Source of the DNA: Bactericera cockerelli
Taxonomy: Eukaryota; Arthropoda; Insecta; Hemiptera; Triozidae
Direction: 5' to 3'
NCBI GenBank assembly: GCA_024516035.1
Contig: CM044967.1
Span: forward strand, 13,319,592-13,383,591
DNA: 64,000 nt
Shown here: positions 47,799 to 58,433 of the stretch, piece by piece
How the letters are laid out: the number at the start of each line of letters is the position of its first letter
Position numbering within the stretch: position 1 is the first letter of the stretch
The notes under the pieces: generated by a model
Database searches by the model: none
The model's input: only the letters and a program-made list of their open reading frames with translations
What the model was told of the DNA's origin: nothing
Position numbers and translations under genes: made by a program

Positions 47799-48743
47799 AC
47801 TGATCATTTTTTTTTTCTTTTCATAAATATGTTTTATAGTTTTTTTGGCATTGGGTAACCCATACATCCATTTTCTCAAAGATGTTTATGTTGAGTCTTC
47901 TCACTTCTGTGACCAATATTGAAGGCGCCTCTATGAAATGCCTGTCCTATGGGACATAGAGTCACCAATATGTTATGAGCAATAAAAACAGGAAAATATC
48001 ATTTCCATACGATAATGTATCACATAGATTTTGAAAAGTAGGTACCTCGTAAAACTTTTTTAAAGCTCTAAACGATGATTGTGCTAACTATGCTCTTTAC
48101 ATGAAAAAGTTTACAAGCTAAAACTAACCGAAGGCTATCCAATCCTTCTGATGTGTAAACTGTTTGGGACCGTTTAACAAAACTCAGGGGACCCATGAAG
48201 TTTTATTTTGAGTAATTTGTAGAACCATTGCCAAAATAATAATTGTATCAGGCAATAATAAAATTGTATAGGCAAAAATGTCTGAGTAAACGGACTGAGG
48301 TTACAAATCCTACTTGTATAGTATACATTTATTTCAAGTTACACACTCGAGTTTTGCAGAAGTTTTCGTTACTATTCTTCATTCAAACTGCAACTGGTGC
48401 TTAAATTTCAAGATGGCATTGTTCTTATTTTTATAACTATTTAAATGATAATTATTAGTTCAATTATTGTTATTACTACTATCAGAAAACCATAAAACTG
48501 AAGCATATGCTACGAAGGTAAACAATCGGGCATAATGACCAAGCATTAGCGAGCAATTACTCAGAGTGTTGCTACCTACAAGCTGCAAGTATGACGACCA
48601 CGAGCTTCGTGTAATGGACGAATAAATCGTAAATTACATGGGAGAGTGAATTACAACTATTACAAGGCATAGCCAATGATCAGCACCCGAGGTTAACGCA
48701 TCGCACATAGCGTTCGCCTTTGACTCAGCATTTGAACTTAATA
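46808..48743. other. Non-coding stretch with a 34-nt poly(T) run
   Basis: A run of 34 T residues at 47762-47795 may be another retroposon tail, but no body or TSD could be delimited. Frames near 47170-47468 on both strands are unremarkable. Confidence 0.4.
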
Positions 48744-49081
48744 CTGTCGAACCCGGATATAAGAGAACTCAAAGGACGCGAAATATGTTCTCTTAAATCC
48801 AGGTTTATCTTATAAAGAGGTAATTTTCCTTTGAAGAAAGGTAAATCGGGCTTGGAAATTGTTTTCTTATATCCAGGTTTCTCTTACGCCCAGTTTTCTT
48901 ATATCCAGGTTCCTCTTACCCAGTTATCTTATATCCACGTTTCTCTTATTCCCCAGGTTTTCTTATATCCAGGTTTCTCTTACGCCCAGTTTTCTTATAT
49001 CCAGTGTCTCTTATGCCAGTTTTCTTATATCCAGGTTTCTCTTATTCTCAGTTTTCTTATATCCAGATCCGGGTTCAACTG
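48744..49081. mobile_element. Pogo/Tigger-like MITE, copy P3, with internal tandem expansion (338 bp)
   Basis: CTGTCGAACCCGGATATAAG at the left and the complement of TCCGGGTTCAACTG at the right are TIRs of the P1/P2 family. Between 48862 and 49068 the word TTTCTTATATCCAGG recurs about every 30-34 bases, seven times (near 48862, 48894, 48924, 48958, 48990, 49020, 49052). The element is therefore more than twice the length of P1 and P2. The Phe/Ser/Tyr-rich frames of about 80 codons here are produced by the repeat. Confidence 0.7.
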
Positions 49082-49296
49082 AATTTCTGAAAATACAATA
49101 AGAGACCAGGGACTCGTTCCAGAAAGCAATCACACTCTCGAAATACCAAATCTATCTTTCAACCTTCAACCGTCAAATGTCGCTTAAATAATGCATTCAG
49201 AGAGTGTGTTATTTGAACAACATTAGACGGTTGAAAGGGAGATTTGGAGATTTTGAGAGTGCTTTCTGGAATGAAACCTAGGATTCATTGTCATCT
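49082..49296. other. Short spacer, nothing recognised
   Basis: Contains loosely inverted words AACCGTC...GACGGTT around 49166-49230, suggesting an old small element, not delimited. Confidence 0.3.
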
Positions 49297-49412
49297 GTCT
49301 TCTTCTTTCACTTTGCCTTTTATCAAACCTACTCGGGGTCGGCATTGACCAACCTCGTCTTCATGGTTTGAGGTTGTTTAGTTCTAGCACTACAACTTCC
49401 ACATTCCCAAAT
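49297..49412 (+). repeat. RTE-like retroposon 3' fragment, copy 5
   Basis: TCTTCTTTCACTTTGCC, AAACCTACTCGGGGTCGGC, AACCTCGTC, CATGGTTTGAGGTTGTTTAG and CTACAACTTCCACATTCC follow the family order. Confidence 0.55.
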
Positions 49413-49771
49413 TTACATTCACTAATAATCAGGCTTTCTTCTCTCTCACACATAGAAATAAAATTTTCCTAACTTTTCAAGATAATCTCCGTTTTCTAAG
49501 CCCATGTCAGGCCGGAGTTACATAAGTCCAAAGTGAAACGAGTAAGTTGCATTTCCTGAGAACTCAAGGACCAAGGTCACCTTTCTTGTAAATGTGTACA
49601 CACTTGGATGAGTTGATGTGAGATCATTCCGTTAGAGTATCTACTCTACATGCCTATACCATTGTATAATATTTTATAAAAATAAAACGCTATTTAAATA
49701 TAATATAAAATACTATGTATATTTTGTATATTTATTAAAATATGAAAAGCTAAGGCTATTTCCCGATATGC

Positions 49772-50066
49772 TTAACTCTTTGCGGCACGGTGGTCCCAAG
49801 GAGGACCACATAAAATGGGACCTTACTGCACGGCCCTCCTGACTTGTTGTGCCTGTGAAAGCTACGACAATGTCGACTACAGCCGAAAACTTTTATCCAT
49901 AGGAAGAAGCTTGAGTGTCCCTGGCTGAGTGAAGCGTGCTGAGACGATACTAAAGACAGTTCTCATAGGGACCACGTGCAGTAAGGTACATTTTCCAAGT
50001 GGTCTTTCTGGGACCACCGTGCCGGAAGGTTATCAAAAAAATCCGAGCTGTGCCGCAAAGAGTTAA
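49772..50066. mobile_element. piggyBac-like MITE with TTAA target site (about 295 bp)
   Basis: The element starts TTAACTCTTTGCGGCACGG and ends GTGCCGCAAAGAGTTAA, so TTAA plus a 13-bp TIR is exact at both ends. Just inside, GCACGGTGGTCCCA and CCTTACTGCAC recur inverted at 49984-50030, giving roughly 50 bp of longer inverted repeat. TTAA duplication is the signature of piggyBac transposases. No transposase is encoded. Confidence 0.75.
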
Positions 50067-50724
50067 GGTAAGTCCTCTTCATTTGTAATATCTATACTTC
50101 TTCTTTCCTCCTTTAGTTGTAGATTCTCTGGCGATATACTCACTCATTCATAAAATCAATGTAGTTCATCTAAAAAAGTAAAAATCTCAACTTCATCGGA
50201 ATTCGGACATGCCTCCCGATTGTTAGGGCAATACCTCGCGGAATAGCCCTGAGTCCACTCATATTGATCCAAATTTGTCCGTTCACCTTTTGTTGCATAA
50301 ATGGAACCTTATTAGTGTTTGCCAGCGCCAAAAGAATAGAAAATAAATCGAGTTTTGCTAAGAGTCAAGTGTCTAGTATAGATGAGCTTTAGATTGATGG
50401 CACCCTGTATGTATATCATGTGTACATTTACCCGTGTATTTATTTTATATAATATACATATACTCTCTCGTTATAGAGAAATAATTAATTATCCGCAAGA
50501 CGCGAGGTACCTACGTGTGTGGATGCTGGTCTGCACTCTCAAGTCTCAATGGGACCTGGTAGCTACTCGATTTCTTGTACCAAGATTCACCAGCATCTCT
50601 TACAGAGCACTTTTCTCGTGTCAAAACTAGTACAGAAAAACCATTCGTGAAGGGAGCTGTGAATCGGAGCACCTTCCCCTCCCAAAAAAAGAAAAAAAAA
50701 AATCAGTTTAATTTTTCTGTAGAA
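50067..50724. other. Non-coding stretch
   Basis: No domain in any frame; an A-rich run near 50683-50702 precedes a minus-strand copy of the dispersed motif at 50725. Confidence 0.35.
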
Positions 50725-50766
50725 ACAGAAAAAGTGAGAAGTTTTTTTTTAGTTAACATGTTTGTG

Positions 50767-50898
50767 ACATTTTTGTTAATCACAATCAGGATATCACAAC
50801 TAATTTAAACTCACTTCACTAAATTTTTGCTGAACATAGGACTTGAACCACCGCCTCTAGATTACAAATCTGCCGTCTTATCGATCAAGCTACTAAGG
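50767..50898 (-). mobile_element. tRNA-Thr-like SINE, second copy
   Basis: The minus strand reads CTTAGTAGCTTGATCGATAA (A-box region), GATTTGTAATC (anticodon loop, TGT) and GGTGGTTCAAGTCC (a good B box), followed by a body homologous to the copy at 12979-13122. The B box is better preserved than in the first copy. No TSD was found; a copy of the AGTGAGAAG motif lies about 20 bases beyond its 3' end. Confidence 0.7.
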
Positions 50899-51127
50899 TC
50901 GATTAGAATTTGAGAAGTTGTTTCGATTTTAGATGTTAGAGTGGGTAGTATGTACTTTTGTGGACCAATGCTTGGAGTTTTCAGATTTTCAATCTCAGGG
51001 AGAAATGATAGATTGATGTACTTTTGATAAAATCTCTCAGATACCTAAGTAGTGACTAAGTGCTGATCTCATCAACTTTACGTAATTTTAATGTTGTTCA
51101 TTCGAGTTATTGATCATTCGATCATCA

Positions 51128-51163
51128 AGTCAGTTCTTAATGATCAATATTTAAGAACTGACT
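51128..51163. repeat. Perfect hairpin, 13-bp arms
   Basis: AGTCAGTTCTTAA and TTAAGAACTGACT flank the 10-base loop TGATCAATAT. Confidence 0.75.
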
Positions 51164-51563
51164 CAAACTTCTACCATTAATATTAAATGTCGCCTTTTGA
51201 TAAGAATTTGACCGCATGATACAAGTTTTCATCCAATTTAACTTATATTTGTCCAAGGCAATAACAGTTTCTGTCAATCCTTCAAAACCATAGATACCCA
51301 TGATCATTATCCTCAACACTACTATCCCAACTTCAGTGTCAAAACTACTTTGGCTCTTTGACTTTGCTAAAGCATATGACATTGGCAGTATCGGCAGTTC
51401 GCAAGGCTGACGCATACTCGAGTGTCCACGTTCAACCACTTGTGAGGAATACTAAGTCTAATTCTGCGAGTTTATCTTCAATCTTGAGCATTCGTCAGAC
51501 ACTAAGTTATAACCTTATGGACTACTCCCGACTATTGGCAGAACACAAGGTGCATTCAGTATA

Positions 51564-52105
51564 CAGGGTGGTCATAAAGTCTCACTCTCACCCCACCCCT
51601 TGTATCTCAAGAACTACTCAAGATATAGATAAGAGGTAATATTTCCTCTTTTTTTGAAGGATTCCTTGTCCGCCCGAAGAAAGTAACAAAAATGGGTTCA
51701 TTTTAAAGGTAATTAAAAGTGAAGTTCATTCTAATAAGATTTTAGACCTCTACGACTTACCGTTCTTGAGATACAGGGTTGGCCGTCCTCGCTAATCTCC
51801 ATATTTTCTGACCTATTACTCGGGAGCCATGGATTGCAGAAAGATGAAATTTCTCAAATTAACTAATTTTAGCGGGACCTTTCAAAAAATATACTATTCA
51901 ACGAATTATGTTGATTTTATTTTTCGATAGCCAGCAGCCGTTAGGCCAGCTGGTTGCCGCCTAGCTTACACGGCCATCCACTGCTGAATTTTTGGGCCCA
52001 AAATCAATCCCCCGATAATAGAGGAAACCCGTATTTTAGCCCTGGTCGATATCTTGAGTAGTTCTCGCGATACAAGGGGTGGGATGAGGCTTTATGTTCA
52101 CCCTG
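51564..52105. mobile_element. 542-bp MITE with long TIRs, TA-flanked
   Basis: CAGGGTGGTCATAAAGTCTC at the left is matched by CAGGGTGAACATAAAGCCTC from the right. The similarity continues through CACCCCTTGTATC, AGAACTACTCAAGATAT, giving TIRs of about 60 bp. Both ends are flanked by TATA. CAGGGTGxxC-type termini next to TA are common in insect MITEs and could be Tc1/mariner-related; this is an inference. No transposase frame is present. Confidence 0.7.
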
Positions 52106-52707
52106 TATACTTAACTACTTAATATACATAAATGCGGAGTACATAATATATTAAATTTGTATATACCTATATTATAGAAGAGATAGATATCTATACATTC
52201 GAATTAATATAGGTACTCATATAAGTAATAGAACACACACACACCTAATCCGAACTGGCTACTGTCACCTTCAAGTAACAATGTGAATGGGTTATCGGGT
52301 TGAGTCGAATTTGATCAGGCCACGGTATTGTACTAAGAGTGTGGTGTTCAAATTCAGGACCATTTCTTAGTGTATTTGTGTGCTATTACCACAAAAAGTA
52401 AATGTCCAGGGTCATACATGACTTAGTGGGTAAATATTGTCGTATTAGACTGTACATAAATTAGGATTCTGATTCCGTGATATAGACTAACTTCGGTATG
52501 ATACATGATTATGTTATGTCATTTTTGACCGCCAAAGATAACTTTTACCAAATTTTAATTACTACTGTACTTAGGGAGATGTTATAGGCTGGTGTAGTTT
52601 AGCCTAATATGAAGGGCTACTCCCCCTCAGCTGAATGAGGTGACCAGGACGTCACAGTCGTGTGCCCACCTCTTAATGTTCAGGCATTCCTACGACAAAG
52701 AATGTCA
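52106..52707. other. Non-coding stretch with a B-box-like scrap
   Basis: GTGGTGTTCAAATTC near 52341-52355 resembles a B box, weakly. Nothing else is recognised. Confidence 0.3.
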
Positions 52708-52854
52708 CTACCGCTCTATGTTCGTCATATATTCTGTGGCGAAATATTTTATATCCACTGGAACCGTACGTCGCTTCGTGAGTTTGGCATGGTTTATTAG
52801 ACTCCACTCGGAGCTGTGTGTCCGTCTAACAAACGAGTCACCATCTGTCGGATG
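52708..52854 (-). pseudogene. Possible copia-like RNase H remnant
   Basis: A 48-codon minus-strand frame contains LINHAKLTK followed by RRTVPVDIKYFATEYM. Ty1/copia RNase H domains end with an N-P-x-x-H-x-R-T-K-H-I-D-I-x-Y block, and the R-T-x-x-(V/I)-D-I-K-Y spacing fits, though the K-H pair is V-P here. Further downstream on the same strand, in another frame, TTAAGAGGTGGGC resembles the purine tract that precedes a copia 3' LTR. Evidence is thin and the rest of the element is not visible. Confidence 0.25.
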
Positions 52855-55800
52855 CTATAGCTGCAGCTTGCCTCTAATAAATAATATAACGTTCAACTTC
52901 TCTTTTTTTTTACTCAACCAAGAAAAGGAAAAACAACTTTAAAGTTAAATGTCTATAAAATTTATGAGTATGGAGAGGCCATTTTGATATGTCAAATTGA
53001 AATTACTTTTTCTTTTCCCTTATATGGCACATGACGAGTTGCCGGGCTTGTGTCCTGCATCCCCCGCCCCCCTTGTGTTTGGGACGGCCAGGGCAGTTGG
53101 ACAAAAAACAAGAGATGTCTTATCAGCGGATCGAATCTCGCAGAAATTCTGCGTACCTCAGAACCCGAGGTATTGTGTTTAGCCGCTATAAATACTGGGT
53201 TGCCATTGATAGAGGTCCTCTTGTTTGAAAGTTTAAAGAACCAAACTTGTCAATTATTCTTAACAACCACTATTAAAATTTGGTACAACAAACAACACCT
53301 GAAGTATTCTACTGAGCAAGTCAGACTGGTCTAGGAAACCATGGTAACCAGAGCAGTAGGATTAATGTCTAGTAGTAGCCTAGACGAGAGATCTAGAGTA
53401 GATAAAATCCTCAGCAGTTTACGTGACAACGCCATATTTATTAAACTCCTGAAAAGTGAGTTTGATACTAAATCCTGTTACTAGCAATAATCAGTCAGTT
53501 AGCAAGTCATATCTTAGGTTATTACGATTTAATCTAAGATAATAGCTGACTTTAGAATCCAAGTTTATAGGTATTGTGTTGAAAATACGGATTGCCTTTA
53601 GTATTGATTTAATTTAAAAATTAAACAAGAACAAAAATTTTATTTTGTAATTGGATCAATAGTAGCTGACTGTTAATATTCATATATTATCTACTGAAAA
53701 AAACCTCCCCTCATGTATTTCAGCAAGAATCGCCCCGTTTCAGCCACATCAGAGTGATTCGTACCTCTGTTCTCATACCGCCGACCAATACTTCAATTCA
53801 TCATATTGCGTCTAGAGCCGTTGAGTTATCATGCCCATTACATTTCAATAAATTTTTGCGCTTACAATTGGCCTGTTAGTCTGCGAGAGAGACTAGTTTA
53901 TGTGCTTATTAAAAGCCAGTCCATCCCATTCAGTGTACATCTTCAACGCTTTGGTGATTTCACAAGATATCCATAGGTTATTCACTTGGCAGCAGGGGAG
54001 TAGTTCAGGAGAGTTGGAGCTTACAAGTATATTTTCTATTACTACTATTAGATCAAGTACATGTATGTTCAAAGAGCTCAAATTAAACTTATCTACGTGA
54101 AAGATTTATAAGATAAAATTAATCGTGTTGGTACCTACTGTTGATGCGTAAAAATTGAAAGAAAAAAATCTAACAAGAACAAACAGTTATAATTTTCAAA
54201 AAGATGATTCGACACTTCCTGATTTTGATGAATATACTTAGCATTTTTGGCCAAGATGGATATAGAAATTACCAACACCCAACTTCTAAGTCTATTTATT
54301 AGACTGTCTTTTGCTATGGGATCAATTTGATGACTGTCAATGTCAAGGCTATGTAAATGCACTTTCTAATTCAGGTACAAAAGATTTCCTGGACCCAACA
54401 GAACCAATTAGTGATGCGTATAATTCTATAACGATGCATCGTTACATTTTCGGTAAGATGTCATTTTTTCCGTTTGACTTCCAGAAAACAATTCCTGATG
54501 AACAATGTGAAATGTGACTTCTAGAATTACGTTTGATATCGATCTGAGCATCTGAGCCTGATTTCGCGTAAATAAATTTCGCCGTACCCTGCCCGACTTG
54601 CCCTAGCCGCGCTTCAAGTTCTAACGCGGCTCCTCATCCCATGGGGATTGTTATTATTAATGTACCAAACAGTGTTGTCTAGAATTATCGTATTATAAAA
54701 AAAAACCAACTCCAAACTGGTAGCTCTCTGGCCTGCCCTAACCATACATTTTTAATTAAGATTTTTACTACTGGTTTTACACATAAACACAAGCTCACTT
54801 ACTATCTCCTCTTTTAATGAATACCAATTACGTTTAATTACTCGATATATAGCTTAGAGACGTGCCCGGCCAAGTCTAGTACAAGTACAGGGTGCCCTGG
54901 GTCCGTGCCAGCTTCTGATCTCCTAACAATGGGTGTCCTGAACCATTGTTCGGTCACCAGCCAACTTTGGAATTATTTTCTTAAAGTTCTCAATGAACTT
55001 TCGAGTTTACGCAGAGTATAAACACCGAGCATATTAGTAGCTTCACTCGCTTTGGGTATATCTGCAGTAATGTGATCGCTCTTCGCGTGTATCAAGATTT
55101 ATCTCTGTATACTTACGTGCTTCGTAGATTTTTATGTGTATCCAGATGGGTCGTATAAGTAGGAGACATCTTAGCCAGTGATTTTATTTGATACTATCAT
55201 GTTGAGATCACTAGAAGGATTGGTTGATTTTTTATACTTTTTGGAATAGCTTTTCTTCAGTGTTAATTTTGAATTATGTCTATATAATATCCACATATAT
55301 AGGTACAATCGTAAGTAAGTACAATTGTGTACAGCAAAATTCGCTAGAGTCTGATTATAGATTCATAACTTATTTTGTGTATATCAAAAAAGACGGTCTG
55401 AACCTTTACACCTATGTCAGTTGATTTGACAGTACACATAAACAGACTTATTTTGCTTGTATCGAAAGATTTTTGTGCAACCAAGTATAGACCGAATTAT
55501 AAGACAGCATTAACTTTAAGATATTTTTATACATTAAATTTAAGATCAACCAACAACTGCGCACTATAGCCCAAGTGGAGGGACAGTTTATCGTAATTTT
55601 AATCCTGTTTTATAATTCGGCCCTTCGTATTTCTCAGTGAGTCAATTAGTCAAAACAGAAAAGTGAGAAGTTATACTAGATGCACACTACTATCATAAAA
55701 GCTACAATCTTGTTTGAACGATAGAAAATTGTAAAAGATATACCCAACCTTATCTACTCAGGCATCTCATACAAAGCTCAGAGACCAGCTCAATTAAAGC

Positions 55801-57539
55801 AATTAGAACCCTATCATTTCAATCCTTTGCCAACAAGCTTGAAAGGTTAGACGTATTGATGTTGCTTTACCTGGCTCGTCAAGACTTGGCTAACTGGTGG
55901 TTCCAGTCAGTGGGTAATATTTTACTCATAACTAGCGGGGTCAGAGGTGGGATCTTCTTCAAATGAGAGGTGTGAAAGCACAGCGCTGTCGTGGAGAGAT
56001 CCAGCGTGAAGGTGCGTAGAAATGTGCAGATTCTTTTCCTTAAACTAACACACATCTATCTATCTTTTTTTGCATCTAACAATCTATCTTTTACTTAGGT
56101 TATAGTGGTGCATGTCAACACACTGTTATAAACGCAGGTCTTTTGCTTATAATTTAAGTTGTGCTTATTTGCTAGGGTTGTAAGTGTCGGAACGGTTAGT
56201 TTCTGTCACGATATCGCACTAAAATATGATGAGATCATTCTTGTCACAAATATTATGATGAGAACTTCTGTATCTCAATTGTCCAGAGTCCTTTTTCGAA
56301 GATTCATCTTTGAAAATTCGTAGGTGTTTCCAGGGTTGCCAGCTTCACACCGTGTCTCTACTAATCCGACGTGACTTGTCTGTGGGCAGAAGCCAGGCTT
56401 AACACATTGTTTCGTTCTCTCAAATGACTGTTTGCCATTTAGCAACGAACAAAACTCAACACGGGAACGGTTCTGGTTAATTTGATCAATTTAGATCTCA
56501 CGCAAGTTCCTGGACGCCTCAATAGAAAATATATTTGACATATAAAAGTATTTTTTAATAATGCCTGCCGTAAGAAACAAGATATGCTATGAGAAAGGTC
56601 ATGGTTCGGTTTTAATTCCATAATTTGCGTGGTGCTCTATCATTTCTCGAGCTAATCTGGATTGTCATTCCTTTGAAAATCCTAGATACTACCTGTGTTA
56701 TTTTTAATCCAATTATGACATTGTAGCCACTATCTCTGATCCTTGTTCACGATTATCATCCTTCTCATTCTCTCGCTATTATTTATTTCTCACTTCTCGT
56801 CTTGTGAATGACCACTGTAGTCTGTACAGTTGAGAAACAAGAATCAGTTGAACTTTGAGAGATAACCACAAGAAAGTGAATGTTTGAGAAACTTCAATGA
56901 ATTAAAAGGAAGAAGAAAAAAAAAAAAAAAGATAAAATAACATTTCTCACAACTTTTTGGGAACATAATATAGCAAATCCAAAGTTTTAAAATGTCATCT
57001 GAAAGTCACACGGAAACCAATTCATACCGAAATTCATATGTTTTATCTCCAGATTGCACTGATGATGAAAACTGGTCTTTACCTTGATTCTTCCAAAAAT
57101 TTTGGTGAATAGCATTATGATAAGAGCTATTTCAGTAGCTAGTTAATTATTGATAACCATTCACGTACACTGTAAAGGTAAGCATAGTAAAGACGAGCTT
57201 AAGTCACTCTCTGATTCTCTCAGTGATTTTTTTATTATTAATTTCGGAAAGGACATCAGAATACGACAGAAAACTAAATCTTGTCGTTTGTAGTTGACTA
57301 GGATAAACAATTTTTGATAACACATTCATTATCTAGGTCGCTAGATTCGCTCACCTTGTAATCTTCTTAAAGTTGAATTGACCTTGAAAAAGCTTACACA
57401 ATGAGCGATCGAGGGGGACGAGGGGGTCATACAAGAATTACTTCCGATAAATTTTAATATTTGAAATCGTATTATGATTCGTTATTGTAAAAAAAATTTT
57501 TTTGCTCCGATTTAAATTTTTTTTCATATTTCTGTGACG
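52855..57539. other. Long non-coding stretch
   Basis: About 4.7 kb without a supported gene. It includes a minus-strand copy of the dispersed motif at 55655-55672 and a short A-rich run at 56918-56930. The 94-codon frame at 53050 overlaps two other frames and shows no domain. Confidence 0.4.
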
Positions 57540-57930
57540 TTTCATAACCTCCTGAGCAATTTTGGTTTTGTGTCTGTCTGTCTGTCGGTTATTAAACATT
57601 CCTTGTTACGCGCAAATCTCAGAAACTACTAAACGGATTTAGTAGTAAACATATAGTTTAGTACTAAATCTAACAATAACTACTAAATGTAGGAGATATT
57701 CCGTAGATGGTTCCATTTTAAATTCATGAACTTCGCACTAGGGTCTTGGTGATAGAAACCATGCGCCTGATCACTAACTTTTTACTTAATCGCTTTATAT
57801 TTTGTGAACGGTACACCCATTTTGATGGGGCTCCTTTATTAGTAACCACTCAATGTAGTAGGCACAACTTTATGTAGAACTCAAAACGATCCTCTCCCGA
57901 CATCTTAGTGATCAAAAGAAAATCTAAAGT
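57540..57930 (+). repeat. Probable old transposon relic with GTCT run
   Basis: GTCTGTCTGTCTGTCGG followed by GCGCAAATCTCAGAAACTAC and TAAACGGATTTAG matches a sentence very common in insect transposon tails (tandem GTCT or GTCC, then AATCTC-GAAACTACT-xACCGATTT), from memory. Boundaries are uncertain. Confidence 0.4.
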
Positions 57931-58190
57931 CACTAAAGGACACTATAATATCAGCTATTATTGAGACCAAGGCACTATACAATAATCTTGATAATCAAAA
58001 TAATAATAGTAAAAAAAAAAAAAAAAAAGGAATAATAATGAACATTTTTGGGCAGGTTCCAGGTGAATACAGAACTTCTCTTGGCCTCAGGCTGTTTGCT
58101 CAAGTGGTAGGTGGTACACTCGAAGTTGTTCCCTGCACACTTCAGAGAAATTATTTTGGTCCAAGTAGAATTAACAGAATAAGAAATAGA
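57931..58190. other. AT-rich DNA with a poly(A) run and tRNA-like scrap
   Basis: A run of 18 A residues occurs at about 58011-58028. GCTCAAGTGGTAGGTGG at 58099-58115 resembles an A box. A copy of the dispersed motif starts at 58191. Confidence 0.35.
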
Positions 58191-58385
58191 AGAACTTCTC
58201 ACTTTTTTGTTACACTTAAACAAACCAAAGAAGAAAAGGATTTAGTTATAGAAAAAGTTCTTCTCACTTATCTGATTATACTGGAAAAACGGAAGATAGG
58301 AATAAGAAAAAAAGTAACGAAAAAGAGGAGAAGGATGAGAAAGAAAAGGAAGTGTAGTAGATCTCGATGGTCATCCGAATAGTTT

Positions 58386-58433
58386 CAATAGATAAGGCGG
58401 TGAACTCTTAAATTACAGAGGTCGAATCCAAAG
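58386..58433 (+). repeat. B-box-containing tRNA-like fragment
   Basis: GAGGTCGAATCC at about 58419-58430 matches the B box, preceded by ATAAGGCGGTGAACTC. Only the 3' half of a tRNA-like head is visible. Confidence 0.3.

Noticed and set aside
48831..49101. Open frames of 80-83 codons with periodic FSYIQVS peptides
   Set aside because: Products of the tandem repeat inside the pogo-like MITE.
53031..53334. Three overlapping frames of 61-94 codons
   Set aside because: They compete for the same bases, have no motif and no splice support.
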